Of a DNA stretch of 64,000 nucleotides, positions 1 to 7,404 are shown in pieces. The translations under genes and the position numbers were made by a program. Location: assembly GCA_009780185.1 (NCBI GenBank), contig WRAN01000006.1, forward strand, positions 1 through 64,000, given 5' to 3'. This stretch comes from Defluviitaleaceae bacterium. Lineage in GTDB: Bacteria; Bacillota; Clostridia; Lachnospirales; WQUN01. The notes beneath the pieces are model-generated. The model saw only the letters and a list, made by a program, of their open reading frames with translations. It was not told where the DNA came from and ran no database searches. The stretch's first letter is position 1; each line of letters starts with the position of its first letter.

Positions 1-69
1 ATTCCAGCCAAAATAAGAAGTAAGTAGGAAAAGCAAGAGAAGTAAGCAAGAAAAGAAGTAAATGAAATA

Positions 70-230
70 AGGAAACTGCGGAACCATTGAGATTCAGCCC
101 CTCAATGGCGCCTGAAGGGATGTCACCACATCGCCTCCAAACACAGGTATACACCTGCTACCGCAGCCCACGAAGTATATAACATTCACTGCCCCTCTTC
201 AAGCTTGAATTCCCCTCCAAGCTAGAGGAT
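70..230 (+). ncRNA. Possible structured RNA of unknown family
   Basis: No protein gene is visible in 1-417. A six-base stem CTGCGG (76-81) / CCGCAG (161-166) encloses three hairpins: CCATTGAG/CTCAATGG (84-91/101-108), GATGT/ACATC (119-123/128-132) and CAGGT/ACCTG (144-148/153-157). A further hairpin pairs CCTCT-AGCTTG (194-207) with CAAGCT-AGAGG (218-228). A strong terminator follows at 322-375. This looks like an RNA gene or a leader, but I do not recognise the family and the strand is inferred from the terminator. Confidence 0.35.
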
Positions 231-321
231 GGTGGCTGATATTGTTGTATGCGCGTATGCTGTCGGCAAGCCGATTGTATTATCTATGTTAGCTACTTAA
301 ATTTGATAAGAATTTATAGAT

Positions 322-375
322 AGCGCGAAGGCGATGACGATGTGTAAAAACACAGAGTCTCCCTTCGCGCTTTTT
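322..375 (+). terminator. Rho-independent terminator
   Basis: The ten-base arms AGCGCGAAGG (322-331) and CCTTCGCGCT (362-371) pair perfectly and run into TTTTT. The apex has a second small stem (TGTGT/ACACA). It lies 43 bases before the abrB-like start, so it ends an upstream transcript or attenuates this gene. Confidence 0.75.
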
Positions 376-417
376 GCTTGTCGTTAGCTTACTACTAAAT
401 CACAAGGAGGCAGTACA

Positions 418-699
418 ATGAAACAGGAGCATAAGCACAAGATTGATGATTTGGGTAGGATACTAATCCCAAAGCAGCTAAGAACAGAGCTGGGTGCAAG
501 CACAGGGGACACGCTAGTAATCAGCTATGAGGATGGTGTAGCAACAATGCGGCTGGGAGAAAGCAATCCGGATGACGACAGCGTTATAACATGTGAGGAC
601 GTAAGCGGAAAAGGTACAGTGGAAAGGTATTTATGTATGTCGTGCCAGGAGATAAAGGATGCAGATGAAGTTAGTGTTGTTACAGAAAAAGCACAGTAA
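418..699 (+). CDS. AbrB/SpoVT-family DNA-binding regulator
   Basis: This 93-residue protein has an N-terminal SpoVT-AbrB swapped-hairpin domain (about residues 5-50) with the family pattern IDDLGRILIPKQLR followed by a GD-L-V turn. Such proteins bind DNA as dimers or tetramers and act as transition-state regulators or as antitoxins. The C-terminal half has a CMSC pair of cysteines (near residues 73-76) and no recognised domain. The start is supported by AAGGAGG eight bases upstream. No toxin gene is adjacent, so a transcription-regulator role is more likely than an antitoxin role. The gene is followed by two hairpins. Confidence 0.85.
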   Translation: MKQEHKHKIDDLGRILIPKQLRTELGASTGDTLVISYEDGVATMRLGESNPDDDSVITCEDVSGKGTVERYLCMSCQEIKDADEVSVVTEKAQ

Positions 700-737
700 A
701 AAGCAATCAACAACAAATCAACAATAAAGAATCCAGG

Positions 738-775
738 AAAAGCAAGGGGCGCGCTAAATGCGCCCCTTTGCTTTA
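738..775. terminator. Bidirectional terminator after the abrB-like gene
   Basis: AAAGCAAGGGGCGC (739-752) pairs with GCGCCCCTTTGCTTT (760-774) with one bulge; A- and T-rich flanks suit termination on both strands. Confidence 0.7.
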
Positions 776-826
776 TCAAGCTATATAATGATTGGGTAGC
801 AAGACTTTCTAAAAACTATCCACTGG

Positions 827-864
827 AAAACAGGCAGGAGCGAAATTTCATCCTGCCTGTTTTG
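827..864 (+). terminator. Second terminator-like hairpin
   Basis: AAAACAGGCAGGA (827-839) pairs with TCCTGCCTGTTTT (851-863). It sits between the abrB-like gene and the HigBA promoter and may insulate the toxin-antitoxin pair. Confidence 0.6.
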
Positions 865-896
865 TAAATAAAATACCTTCGACAAGGATATAAACC

Positions 897-925
897 TTGT
901 AAAAAAAATACCAAGATGTTAGAAT
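897..925 (+). promoter_or_regulatory. Promoter of the HigBA-like pair
   Basis: TTGTAA (897-902) and TAGAAT (920-925) are separated by 17 bases and lie 49 bases before the toxin start. Confidence 0.5.
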
Positions 926-930
926 ACAAT

Positions 931-948
931 TACAACATAAATGTTGTA
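931..948. promoter_or_regulatory. Operator palindrome of the HigBA-like pair
   Basis: TACAACAT and ATGTTGTA are perfect inverted arms around AA, just downstream of the -10 box. This is the expected place for autorepression by a HigA-type antitoxin; the role is inferred. Confidence 0.5.
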
Positions 949-973
949 TCGACATTGCAAGAAAGGGCATAAT

Positions 974-1312
974 ATGAATGTATATCATTATGAAACCGCT
1001 GGAGGTAAAAATTTGATATTGGATTACATCAATAGCCTAAGCAAAGCAGAAGTTATAGATGGTCTTTCAGTATTGGAAAAATTCGAGAATGACGAAATCG
1101 ACACCTTAACAATAAAACCGTGGCAAGGAAAAATCAGCGAAGTGTATTTTTACAAGCATAATAGAATATTTTATATCGTTGTCAATGGTGATGACGTTTA
1201 TATGCTCCACGCTTGCCGCAAGCAAAAAAACAAAACAGAAAAACGTGACAGTGAAATTGTAATTAAACGAGCCAAAGAACTAGGCGAACGGTTGTCTAAG
1301 AAATTGATATAA
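974..1312 (+). CDS. higB: HigB-like toxin, RelE/ParE superfamily (phage Gp49-like)
   Basis: The 112-residue protein has the RelE-fold pattern of the Gp49/HigB group: a central KPWQGKISEVYFYK strand pair, the NRIFYIV strand, and a YMLHACRKQKNKT segment followed by a basic helix. Family members are ribosome-dependent mRNA interferases. The start used is the ATG at 974 after AAGAAAGGG; a longer frame opening at 941 would begin inside the operator. The toxin gene precedes the antitoxin gene, the usual HigBA order, and 17 bases separate them. Confidence 0.8.
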   Translation: MNVYHYETAGGKNLILDYINSLSKAEVIDGLSVLEKFENDEIDTLTIKPWQGKISEVYFYKHNRIFYIVVNGDDVYMLHACRKQKNKTEKRDSEIVIKRAKELGERLSKKLI

Positions 1313-1329
1313 GGCAGGAGGTTGCGAAT

Positions 1330-1635
1330 ATGCCATTTCAAAAAGTAAATGTATCAGCAGTCATTGAGGAAACCTTAAATGCAGATGCCGAGCTGCAAGA
1401 ACTTTGGGATAACAGCAGAATGGAGTACGCTGTGTTGGGCAGTTTAGTTAAAATCCGAAAAGAGCGAGGGCTTTCCCAAACAGAGCTTGCCGAAAAGTCA
1501 GGAAACAAACAACAAGTCATCTCACGGTTAGAGAGGAAAGAAAACAGCCCAACGCTCAAGACAGTGTGTAGTGTCTTAAATGCACTGGATTATGAAATCC
1601 AACTTGTGCCAAGAAGGCATAAAGCAATAAAATAA
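1330..1635 (+). CDS. higA: HigA-like antitoxin with XRE helix-turn-helix
   Basis: The 101-residue protein carries an XRE/cro helix-turn-helix in its C-terminal half (about residues 38-92), including KIRKERGLSQTELAEKSG and QQVISRLER. The N-terminal part (VIEETLNADAELQELWD) matches the toxin-binding extension typical of this group. It should neutralise the upstream toxin and repress the operon by binding the palindrome at 931-948. AGGAGG lies eight bases before the ATG. The pair ends at the terminator at 1652-1687. Confidence 0.85.
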   Translation: MPFQKVNVSAVIEETLNADAELQELWDNSRMEYAVLGSLVKIRKERGLSQTELAEKSGNKQQVISRLERKENSPTLKTVCSVLNALDYEIQLVPRRHKAIK

Positions 1636-1651
1636 GCAAAGTACAACAAAA

Positions 1652-1687
1652 AATGGGGCTATTAGCACAATGCTAATGGCCCCATTC
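1652..1687. terminator. Bidirectional terminator between convergent genes
   Basis: AATGGGGC-ATTAGCA pairs with TGCTAAT-GCCCCATT across a three-base loop, with one unpaired T. It serves the HigBA pair (+) and the lipoprotein gene (-). Confidence 0.75.
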
Positions 1688-1702
1688 CCTACCTTACATA
1701 AC

Positions 1703-2212
1703 CTACATCATATCACTAGCTTCCGTATCAATATGCACATGCCCACTTATCCAAGCGGCCTGCCCCATCCCAAATACATCCCTAAAGAACGCAATAGGTA
1801 CATAAATCTCACCATCCACCAATATAGAGGGCTGCCAAAGTTCTACATTTTGCCCGGCAACATTAAAATCGTTAGATCCTACATGGAAGGTAATAGAGCC
1901 GTTGAGCCCGTTAAGCCTTACACCTTGTGGGTCAGAATCCTCTATGTGCACAGTAGCATCCAGTGCCGCAGCCACAGGAATTAGTGGTATATGAGTGGGA
2001 AAACCCTGCCCGGGGGCAGTAAACCAGTTGGCTCTAACCCCGCGCTGCCCATTGATAATTATAGGAAACTGAGACCAATCCACATCTTCACCGCTTACGT
2101 CTTCATACATTGGTTCGCCATTTGCATTTGTGGCCCCAGCATCATCTGACCCACAAGCCGCAACCACGAAAGCCAAAACAACCAACAACAGTAATAAAGA
2201 AAACTTTTTCAT
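1703..2212 (-). CDS. Lipoprotein with copper-amine-oxidase-like stalk domain
   Basis: The 169-residue product starts with MKKFSLLLLLVVLAFVVAAC, a lipoprotein signal with the lipid-bearing Cys at residue 20. The mature part has a stalk-like domain of the copper amine oxidase N-terminal family: PIIINGQRG..., an HIPLIPVAAALDA segment and GEIYVPIAFFRDVFG. Such domains are common in clostridial cell-surface proteins and need not bind copper. The start at 2212 follows AGAGGTGGAG; an in-frame upstream extension has no signal logic. No enzymatic motif is seen, so a cell-surface binding or anchoring role is only an inference. Confidence 0.8.
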   Translation of the reverse strand: MKKFSLLLLLVVLAFVVAACGSDDAGATNANGEPMYEDVSGEDVDWSQFPIIINGQRGVRANWFTAPGQGFPTHIPLIPVAAALDATVHIEDSDPQGVRLNGLNGSITFHVGSNDFNVAGQNVELWQPSILVDGEIYVPIAFFRDVFGMGQAAWISGHVHIDTEASDMM

Positions 2213-2300
2213 TCTCCACCTCTTCTTATTTTTTATTCCTAGTGAATTAATTCGAAGTTTCTCAGAATTCACTATATATCTTCAACGAAAATGATTGCTG

Positions 2301-2329
2301 TTGGTTCCATATGGCAAGTATGCTAATAT
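2301..2329 (+). promoter_or_regulatory. Promoter before the MetRS-like gene
   Basis: TTGGTT (2301-2306), a 17-base spacer and TAATAT (2324-2329) lie 33 bases upstream of the ATG. Confidence 0.45.
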
Positions 2330-2361
2330 AACTTCTAATTAATAAGAAAAGAGTGATACAA

Positions 2362-4320
2362 ATGAACAGACCATACTTTCCAAAGCGTGCCGTAATAACA
2401 GGGGGAATGCCTTACGGCGAAAAAAAACTGCACTTTGGTCATGTATACGGCTATGCAGTCCATGCAGATATCTATGCCAGGTTTCTCCGTGACCGTATAG
2501 GAAAAGAAAACGTAATCTTCGTATCCGGTACAGATTGCTACGGCGCAGGCCCAGAAATCGCCCACGAAAGACTAGTAGAGCAAGGCTATGAAGGCACTGT
2601 AATAGACTTTGTACAAGGTAATCACGAATCCCAAAAGGCCGAATACGAAGAATGTGATATCAGCTTCAACCTATATGGCGCTTCTGCCTTAGGTGAAGCA
2701 GGAGAGCTTCACAAATCCTTATCCACCTGGATATTCGAAACCCTACACGCCCATGGATATTTGCGTATAGAAGAAGTGCTCCAGTTCTCAGATGAAGAAA
2801 CCGGTACCATACTCAACGGCCGCCAAGTAGAAGGCCGCTGCCCTATTGCAGGCTGTAAATCAGAAAAAGCCTATGCTGACGAATGTGGGCTAGGCCACCA
2901 ATATAGCCCAGAAGAGCTAATTGCCCCAGTAGCGGTGACCACAGGCAAGAAGCCTGTTCTTACAGCTGTGAAGAACTGGTATTTTGACCTGGAACGCTTT
3001 TCCGACGACCTTAAAAAACGCCAAATCCATTTAAGAGAAGAAGGTATTAGCCGAAAGTTCATGCTTTCTAATATAGATGACTTCCTAAAAGACCCGGCCA
3101 TCTTTGTAAAAACCGAGGATATAGACGCTCTCCGTCAGGCTTGCGCCAAGATGCCTCCTCATACCTTGGACATAAAAGAGGAGGCCAAATCCGCCACAAT
3201 AACTCTAAAGGCCTTAAAGGACAGGGAAACCGCCTGCAAAATCCTAAGAGAAGCAGGAATCCGTTTTCGTACCGGTACCACATTAGTACCCTTCCGCCTT
3301 TCCGGCAATATAAACTGGGGCATCCCCGTACCAGAAAAAGACGGTATAACAGGCCAAACCTTCTGGGTATGGCCAGAATCTTTGTGGGCACCAATCTCCT
3401 TCACTCAAGCCTATTTAAAAGAAAAAAACGGAACAATAGAAGGCTGGGAAGACTGGTGGTTTAGCCATGATGCCCGTACCTACCAATTTATAGGGGAGGA
3501 CAATGTCTATTTCTATGCCGTAGCTCAGCCCGGGTTATGGATGGCCCTAAACGAAATTGCGGGCCGGGATAAGCAGGTTCATCAAACAACCGTAATCCCC
3601 AATCGTCACTCCCTATATCTAGGCAAAAAAGCCGGCTCTAGCAGTGCCGTAAAGCCTCCGGGAGCTGCACAGTTCCTAAACTATTACACACCAGAGCAGC
3701 TGCGGATGCATTTCGCTCATATGGCCCTGCAAAGCAACAGCGGCAAATTCTTCCCCAAAGCCATATTAGAAGGTGAAGCGGCTCAAGGCTTTGACGCAAC
3801 CCTAGCCGAAGGCAATATCCTGACAAATGTATTCAACCGCCTAGTACGCTCCTGCTTCTATAGCTTACAAAAATACTTCGATGGAAAACTTCCTTCCGTT
3901 GAAGTAAGCCCAGAAACCCAAGAAGCTGCCACAATATTAATAGAAGAATATGAATGGGCCATGTACCGCTTCGAGTTCTCAAGAGCTGTAGATTTATTAG
4001 ATATGTACTTGCGTGAAGCCAACAAAATCTGGGTTGCCCAAACCAAGGCTGCCGACGCATCCAAAGAAGATTCCACAGTCCTTCGCGTCCAGACCCTTGT
4101 AGATGCCTTCCATGTAGTAAAAACCGCCGCAACTCTACTGCACCCCTTCGCCCCAGAAGGCACCGAACGCATTGCAGATTACTTGCAGCTAGGAAGCGAG
4201 TTATGGAACTGGGATAATATCGCAAAGCCTCTTTCTTCACTAATAAAAGAAGATCACCAATTCAAATTCCTAGAACCTCGTGTTGACTTTTTCTTTAAAC
4301 ATGAATCTCAGTTGAAATAG
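2362..4320 (+). CDS. Methionyl-tRNA synthetase-like protein with altered KMSKS
   Basis: The 652-residue protein has the class I MetRS layout: AVITGGMPYGEKKLHFGH near the N-terminus (the HIGH motif is HFGH, residues 24-27), a Cys-rich knuckle near residues 165-180 (RCPIAGCKSEKAYADECGLGH), and an all-helical anticodon-binding region (NRLVRSCFYSLQKYF). The second signature is not canonical: where KMSKS is expected the sequence reads KKAGSSSAVKPPG. It also lacks the C-terminal tRNA-binding EMAP domain of many bacterial MetRS enzymes. It may be a divergent second MetRS or a paralogue that modifies something else. ATG 2362 was preferred to the GTG at 2353. The gene is monocistronic between a promoter and a toxin-antitoxin pair. 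Confidence 0.75.
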   Translation: MNRPYFPKRAVITGGMPYGEKKLHFGHVYGYAVHADIYARFLRDRIGKENVIFVSGTDCYGAGPEIAHERLVEQGYEGTVIDFVQGNHESQKAEYEECDISFNLYGASALGEAGELHKSLSTWIFETLHAHGYLRIEEVLQFSDEETGTILNGRQVEGRCPIAGCKSEKAYADECGLGHQYSPEELIAPVAVTTGKKPVLTAVKNWYFDLERFSDDLKKRQIHLREEGISRKFMLSNIDDFLKDPAIFVKTEDIDALRQACAKMPPHTLDIKEEAKSATITLKALKDRETACKILREAGIRFRTGTTLVPFRLSGNINWGIPVPEKDGITGQTFWVWPESLWAPISFTQAYLKEKNGTIEGWEDWWFSHDARTYQFIGEDNVYFYAVAQPGLWMALNEIAGRDKQVHQTTVIPNRHSLYLGKKAGSSSAVKPPGAAQFLNYYTPEQLRMHFAHMALQSNSGKFFPKAILEGEAAQGFDATLAEGNILTNVFNRLVRSCFYSLQKYFDGKLPSVEVSPETQEAATILIEEYEWAMYRFEFSRAVDLLDMYLREANKIWVAQTKAADASKEDSTVLRVQTLVDAFHVVKTAATLLHPFAPEGTERIADYLQLGSELWNWDNIAKPLSSLIKEDHQFKFLEPRVDFFFKHESQLK

Positions 4321-4338
4321 TGTATCATTGCATTTTTG

Positions 4339-4367
4339 TTGGCGTTGCAAATCAAATGTGCTAAACT
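4339..4367 (+). promoter_or_regulatory. Promoter of the RelB/YafQ-like pair
   Basis: TTGGCG (4339-4344) and TAAACT (4362-4367) are 17 bases apart and 19 bases before the antitoxin start. Confidence 0.5.
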
Positions 4368-4385
4368 GTGCATGAGGTGAATGTT

Positions 4386-4664
4386 ATGACTAAAAATTCT
4401 ACAATAAACCTTCGTGTTAATTCCGAAGTCAAAGAACAGGCTGGAATGATACTTGAAGCTATGGGGCTATCGTTTAGCGATGCCTTTAATTTAATGCTTC
4501 ATCAAATAAGAATACAGCGTTCTTTACCTTTCGAGATTGTGGCGTACAGCCACACGCCAAGAACAGAGACCATCGCATATATGGAGCGCATTGAAAACGG
4601 CGAGGAAGAACTTGTTGGCCCATTTCCCACAAAAGAAGAATTATGGAAGTCTTTGGGCATATGA
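4386..4664 (+). CDS. relB: RelB/DinJ-family antitoxin
   Basis: The 92-residue protein begins with a ribbon-helix-helix segment (TINLRVNSEVKEQAGMILEAMGLSFSDAFNLML split over residues 5-36), the DNA-binding part of RelB/DinJ antitoxins. The rest (PFEIVAYSHTP and the acidic ENGEEELVG stretch) is the flexible toxin-binding part. The ATG at 4386 follows GAGGTGA. Its stop codon overlaps the next start as ATGA, so the two proteins should be translationally coupled. Confidence 0.88.
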   Translation: MTKNSTINLRVNSEVKEQAGMILEAMGLSFSDAFNLMLHQIRIQRSLPFEIVAYSHTPRTETIAYMERIENGEEELVGPFPTKEELWKSLGI

Positions 4665-4939
4665 AGTATACGCCGTACTACACCAACCGAATAAAGAGAC
4701 AGTTAAAGGCTCTTAAAAAACGTGGATATGATATGAATCTTTTCAAAGAGGTAGTAGATATGCTTCTTGATGGCAAATTGCTCCCGCCAAGATATAATGA
4801 CCACCCCTTAAAAGGCAACAGGCGTGGGTACAGGGATTGTCATATATTGCCTGACTGGGTACTGATTTATAAACTTGAAAAAGATATTTTGACGCTTACC
4901 CTGTTTGAAACAGGTACACATTCAGATATTTTTGAATGA
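4661..4939 (+). CDS. yafQ: YafQ/RelE-family mRNA interferase toxin
   Basis: The 92-residue protein matches the YafQ group of RelE-fold toxins, which cut mRNA on the ribosome. Visible family marks are the N-terminal YTPYYTNRIKRQLKALKKRG helix, HPLKGNRRGYRDCHI (the conserved H and G-x-R-xx-H), PDWVLIYK and the final ...LFETGTHSDIF with the catalytic His four residues from the end. It is expected to be held inactive by the overlapping antitoxin gene product. Confidence 0.88.
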   Translation: MKYTPYYTNRIKRQLKALKKRGYDMNLFKEVVDMLLDGKLLPPRYNDHPLKGNRRGYRDCHILPDWVLIYKLEKDILTLTLFETGTHSDIFE

Positions 4940-4982
4940 TGCATAAATATGTAACAAGCCGTAAATATGACATGCTTCAACA

Positions 4983-5027
4983 AAAAACCAGCAGAGGGAC
5001 ATATGACTTTCCCTCTGCTGGTTTTTC
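4983..5027. terminator. Bidirectional terminator
   Basis: AAAAACCAGCAGAGGGA and TCCCTCTGCTGGTTTTT form a perfect 17-base stem. It separates the convergent toxin and blaR1-like genes and overlaps the latter's stop codon region. Confidence 0.85.
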
Positions 5028-6754
5028 TATTGCATTAAATTAAGGATATAAGTCAAAGACTCCGCCACCCTAATCAAATCTTGTTCTGACACAACACCGT
5101 CATGATCAGCCAAAAGCTGGTAAGATGTACCGCTGTAATTTACCACTGAATTAGCGGAAGCAGAAAAGCGGTGTGATAAACCGTTGTCGATGTCCGATAA
5201 AATAATACCTGTATATCTTCCTATCGTAGCGTTGAATCCGTTTATTGTGATATGACGCTCGCTGTAATTGAGGGTAGGCATATCATCAGCCGTCAATCGC
5301 CTATGCCCATTACCATATCTAGTATATGGCTGAAAAAATCTAACACATAGCAAAATATTGCTCTCTCCATCTGAAAAATTTACTAGCAAATTATCAAGAT
5401 GTCTGTAACATCCATCGGTAAAGAGTTCGGGCCATGGCGAATCATTTTGCGGATTTGTTAGTCCAATGCTAGTTAGCACAAATCCTTCAGGAATATAAGT
5501 CGGCCACATAATATTGCCCATTTTTTCGTATATTGCCTCCAGCATTTCACAGCCACTGTCAAAGATTAGAGGAGTAGCTTCAACTGTAAAGCTTTCCGCA
5601 TATTCTGTTGTTTCGGCACCCATTACAATGCCATCATAAACTATGGGCCTTGTAGGCGCGCCACGGGTTTCCTCTACCGTGTCAGGTGAGTCAGCAGCAT
5701 ATACTGGCATTACGGAATCTACGATATGGGATATGACAAAGCCGCCTCCAACAACCAGCATAGCAACAGCTAACGCTAGTGCCGCTATAGACTTTCTCAT
5801 TTTTTTACTAGAATTCATCATGCTTTTTAATCTCCTTTTGATATTGTTTTTGGAATTGCATAGATTAGTGGCAAACATCAGGTTGCCAACCAACTCTTGC
5901 CTCGTTGTGCTGTATTGCAAAACTTGCAATATTGTTTCTCCGTAAAATCTCCTGTCGATTGCATCCATTTTGGATACGACTTCCTCATCGCAGGATAATT
6001 CACAAAAAGTGTTTAGCTGCCTGTTAAGGATATAAGTAGCCGGATTACACCAATGAACGGCATTGGCTATCTGGCCCACCATTTTTAACAAAAGGTCTTT
6101 TCTTTTGTAGTGAATAAGCTCGTGCGACAAGATTACATCCAGCTTGGCATCTTCAAAATGCAAATCCGGAAGTACGATAATGGGCTTTATAAAGCCTATC
6201 AGCATCGGGGTATGCGCTATCTGACTTGTGACAATAGGAATTTCGCAATAATATCCGCGGAAGGGCTTGGCTTTGTGCAGCACCAATCGGCGATATTGCA
6301 GATATTTTTTTATGCTGATGCCCATAAATAAGGCAACACCCAATGCCCAGAAAGCTATTATAATATGTGTTACATTCCCGATATGTCTAAACAACTGCTC
6401 TGTTATAGATGAGTGGACTATCGGGTTTATAATTGTGGTGTTTTCGAATTGGTGCATCCCAGCTTCCAGTTGGCTAAACGATTGTGGTACTTGGAAAGGG
6501 TTTTGTGATATATAAATCCCTGTATCACGTGCAGGAGTAACAACATTGCTTTCCATCCTGAAATGCTGTGTCTGGTTCATCATTGCCCCTGCAAATATTG
6601 TCCCTCCCAATAGAAAAAAGAGTGGCACAAAAAGGCTATAGTAGTGCCATGTCTTTGAAAATAGTTTTTCAGTAATCGGGCGAAACAGTAATAAAATGAT
6701 TAGCACCAGAGTGCCGGCTATTCCGCTGGTAATTAACCCTAGAAGCAAGCTCAT
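5027..6754 (-). CDS. blaR1: BlaR1/MecR1-type M56 sensor protease with DUF4367-like sensor
   Basis: The 575-residue protein has four N-terminal membrane segments (about residues 5-25, 38-57, 128-150 and one near 310-330) and a peptidase M56 zinc site, LSHELIHYKRKD (HExxH near residue 210), with a downstream ELSCDEEVV that can supply the third zinc ligand. In BlaR1 of Staphylococcus the extracellular C-terminal domain is a penicillin sensor. Here the outer part (about residues 385-575) lacks SxxK and KTG motifs and instead resembles DUF4367 (YIPEGFVLTSIG... YQLLADHDGVVSEQDLIRVAESL). It therefore probably senses something other than beta-lactams. It follows blaI with an ATGA overlap. Confidence 0.85.
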   Translation of the reverse strand: MSLLLGLITSGIAGTLVLIILLLFRPITEKLFSKTWHYYSLFVPLFFLLGGTIFAGAMMNQTQHFRMESNVVTPARDTGIYISQNPFQVPQSFSQLEAGMHQFENTTIINPIVHSSITEQLFRHIGNVTHIIIAFWALGVALFMGISIKKYLQYRRLVLHKAKPFRGYYCEIPIVTSQIAHTPMLIGFIKPIIVLPDLHFEDAKLDVILSHELIHYKRKDLLLKMVGQIANAVHWCNPATYILNRQLNTFCELSCDEEVVSKMDAIDRRFYGETILQVLQYSTTRQELVGNLMFATNLCNSKNNIKRRLKSMMNSSKKMRKSIAALALAVAMLVVGGGFVISHIVDSVMPVYAADSPDTVEETRGAPTRPIVYDGIVMGAETTEYAESFTVEATPLIFDSGCEMLEAIYEKMGNIMWPTYIPEGFVLTSIGLTNPQNDSPWPELFTDGCYRHLDNLLVNFSDGESNILLCVRFFQPYTRYGNGHRRLTADDMPTLNYSERHITINGFNATIGRYTGIILSDIDNGLSHRFSASANSVVNYSGTSYQLLADHDGVVSEQDLIRVAESLTYILNLMQ

Positions 6755-7143
6755 TTTAAATCACCATCCTCGCCGATACTTCTTGCGAACCAATCTCGCA
6801 GCTCAGCCACATCTGCGGCAGTCATATTGCCATCTTCCGCAAAGGCAGTCATAAAATTCTTAACACTCCCTCCATAAAGAGAGGATATAATGTTTCGTCC
6901 CTCCTGTCTTTGATAGTCTGCAAGTGTTGCGACTACGCTGTAATAATTTGCTTTACCTTTCATTTCTTTGTGGAGAAAGCCTTTTGCTTTTATTCTCTCC
7001 AGCATGGTTGCTATCGTGGAAGTTTTCCAACCCTTGCTATCTTCAAAAATAACAAGCAGTTCCGCAACTGTTACAGGGTTAGCTAATCCCCAAATAGCCT
7101 GCATAACTTCCATTTCCACATCTGACAGTCTGCCTAATTTCAT
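6751..7143 (-). CDS. blaI: BlaI/MecI/CopY-family repressor
   Basis: The 130-residue protein has the Penicillinase_R winged helix: LSDVEMEVMQAIWGLANPVTVAEL followed by GWKTSTIATMLERIKAKGFL (wing and recognition helix). Family members bind TACA-type palindromes as dimers and are cut by the partner M56 protease after signalling. The chosen ATG at 7143 follows AGGAGGTG; a frame opening at 7248 would cross the promoter. Two palindromes in its own promoter imply autorepression of the two-gene operon. No beta-lactamase gene lies next to it, so its regulon is unknown. Confidence 0.92.
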   Translation of the reverse strand: MKLGRLSDVEMEVMQAIWGLANPVTVAELLVIFEDSKGWKTSTIATMLERIKAKGFLHKEMKGKANYYSVVATLADYQRQEGRNIISSLYGGSVKNFMTAFAEDGNMTAADVAELRDWFARSIGEDGDLK

Positions 7144-7165
7144 ATGCGCGCACCTCCTAAAACTG

Positions 7166-7181
7166 CTACGACATGTCGTAG
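7166..7181. promoter_or_regulatory. BlaI operator 1
   Basis: CTACGACATGTCGTAG is a perfect 16-base palindrome of the BlaI/MecI type. It covers the predicted transcription start of the blaI operon. Confidence 0.8.
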
Positions 7182-7188
7182 TAAATAC

Positions 7189-7217
7189 AGTATACGACGT
7201 CTTGTAGTAGGTGTCAA
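7189..7217 (-). promoter_or_regulatory. blaI-blaR1 promoter
   Basis: On the minus strand TTGACA (7217-7212) and TATACT (7194-7189) are separated by exactly 17 bases, a consensus-quality promoter. A second, imperfect operator, TACGACGTCTTGTAG (7193-7207), lies in the spacer, so BlaI binding should block polymerase directly. Confidence 0.85.
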
Positions 7218-7273
7218 TAGGTAAATTATTTTTTTTGAAAAACATCATTAATCTAAGCCCAGAGGCATAAAAT

Positions 7274-7326
7274 AAGCCAACATTCGTACCGATTCCATTA
7301 ATAATCGGTAGCGGATGTTGGCTTTT
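7274..7326 (+). terminator. Terminator-like long hairpin
   Basis: Long arms AAGCCAACAT-CG-TACCGATT (7274-7294) and AATCGGTA-CG-ATGTTGGCTT (7303-7324) end in TTTTT on the plus strand. No plus-strand gene lies upstream, so it may insulate the divergent blaI promoter from 7405. Confidence 0.5.
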
Positions 7327-7404
7327 TAGTTTATATTTAGTAGCGTTCGGGATTTGTAGCTTGAGCGAGTTCGTTCTTCATTGAATTCGCTATTGGAGGA
7401 GATT

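Noticed and set aside
1670-1984. Plus-strand gene after HigBA
   Set aside because: It begins within the terminator and is antisense to the stalk-domain lipoprotein, which has a signal peptide and a ribosome site.
6751-7248. Longer BlaI starting at 7248
   Set aside because: The extra 35 residues would be translated from the promoter and operators; the ATG at 7143 has AGGAGGTG in the right place.
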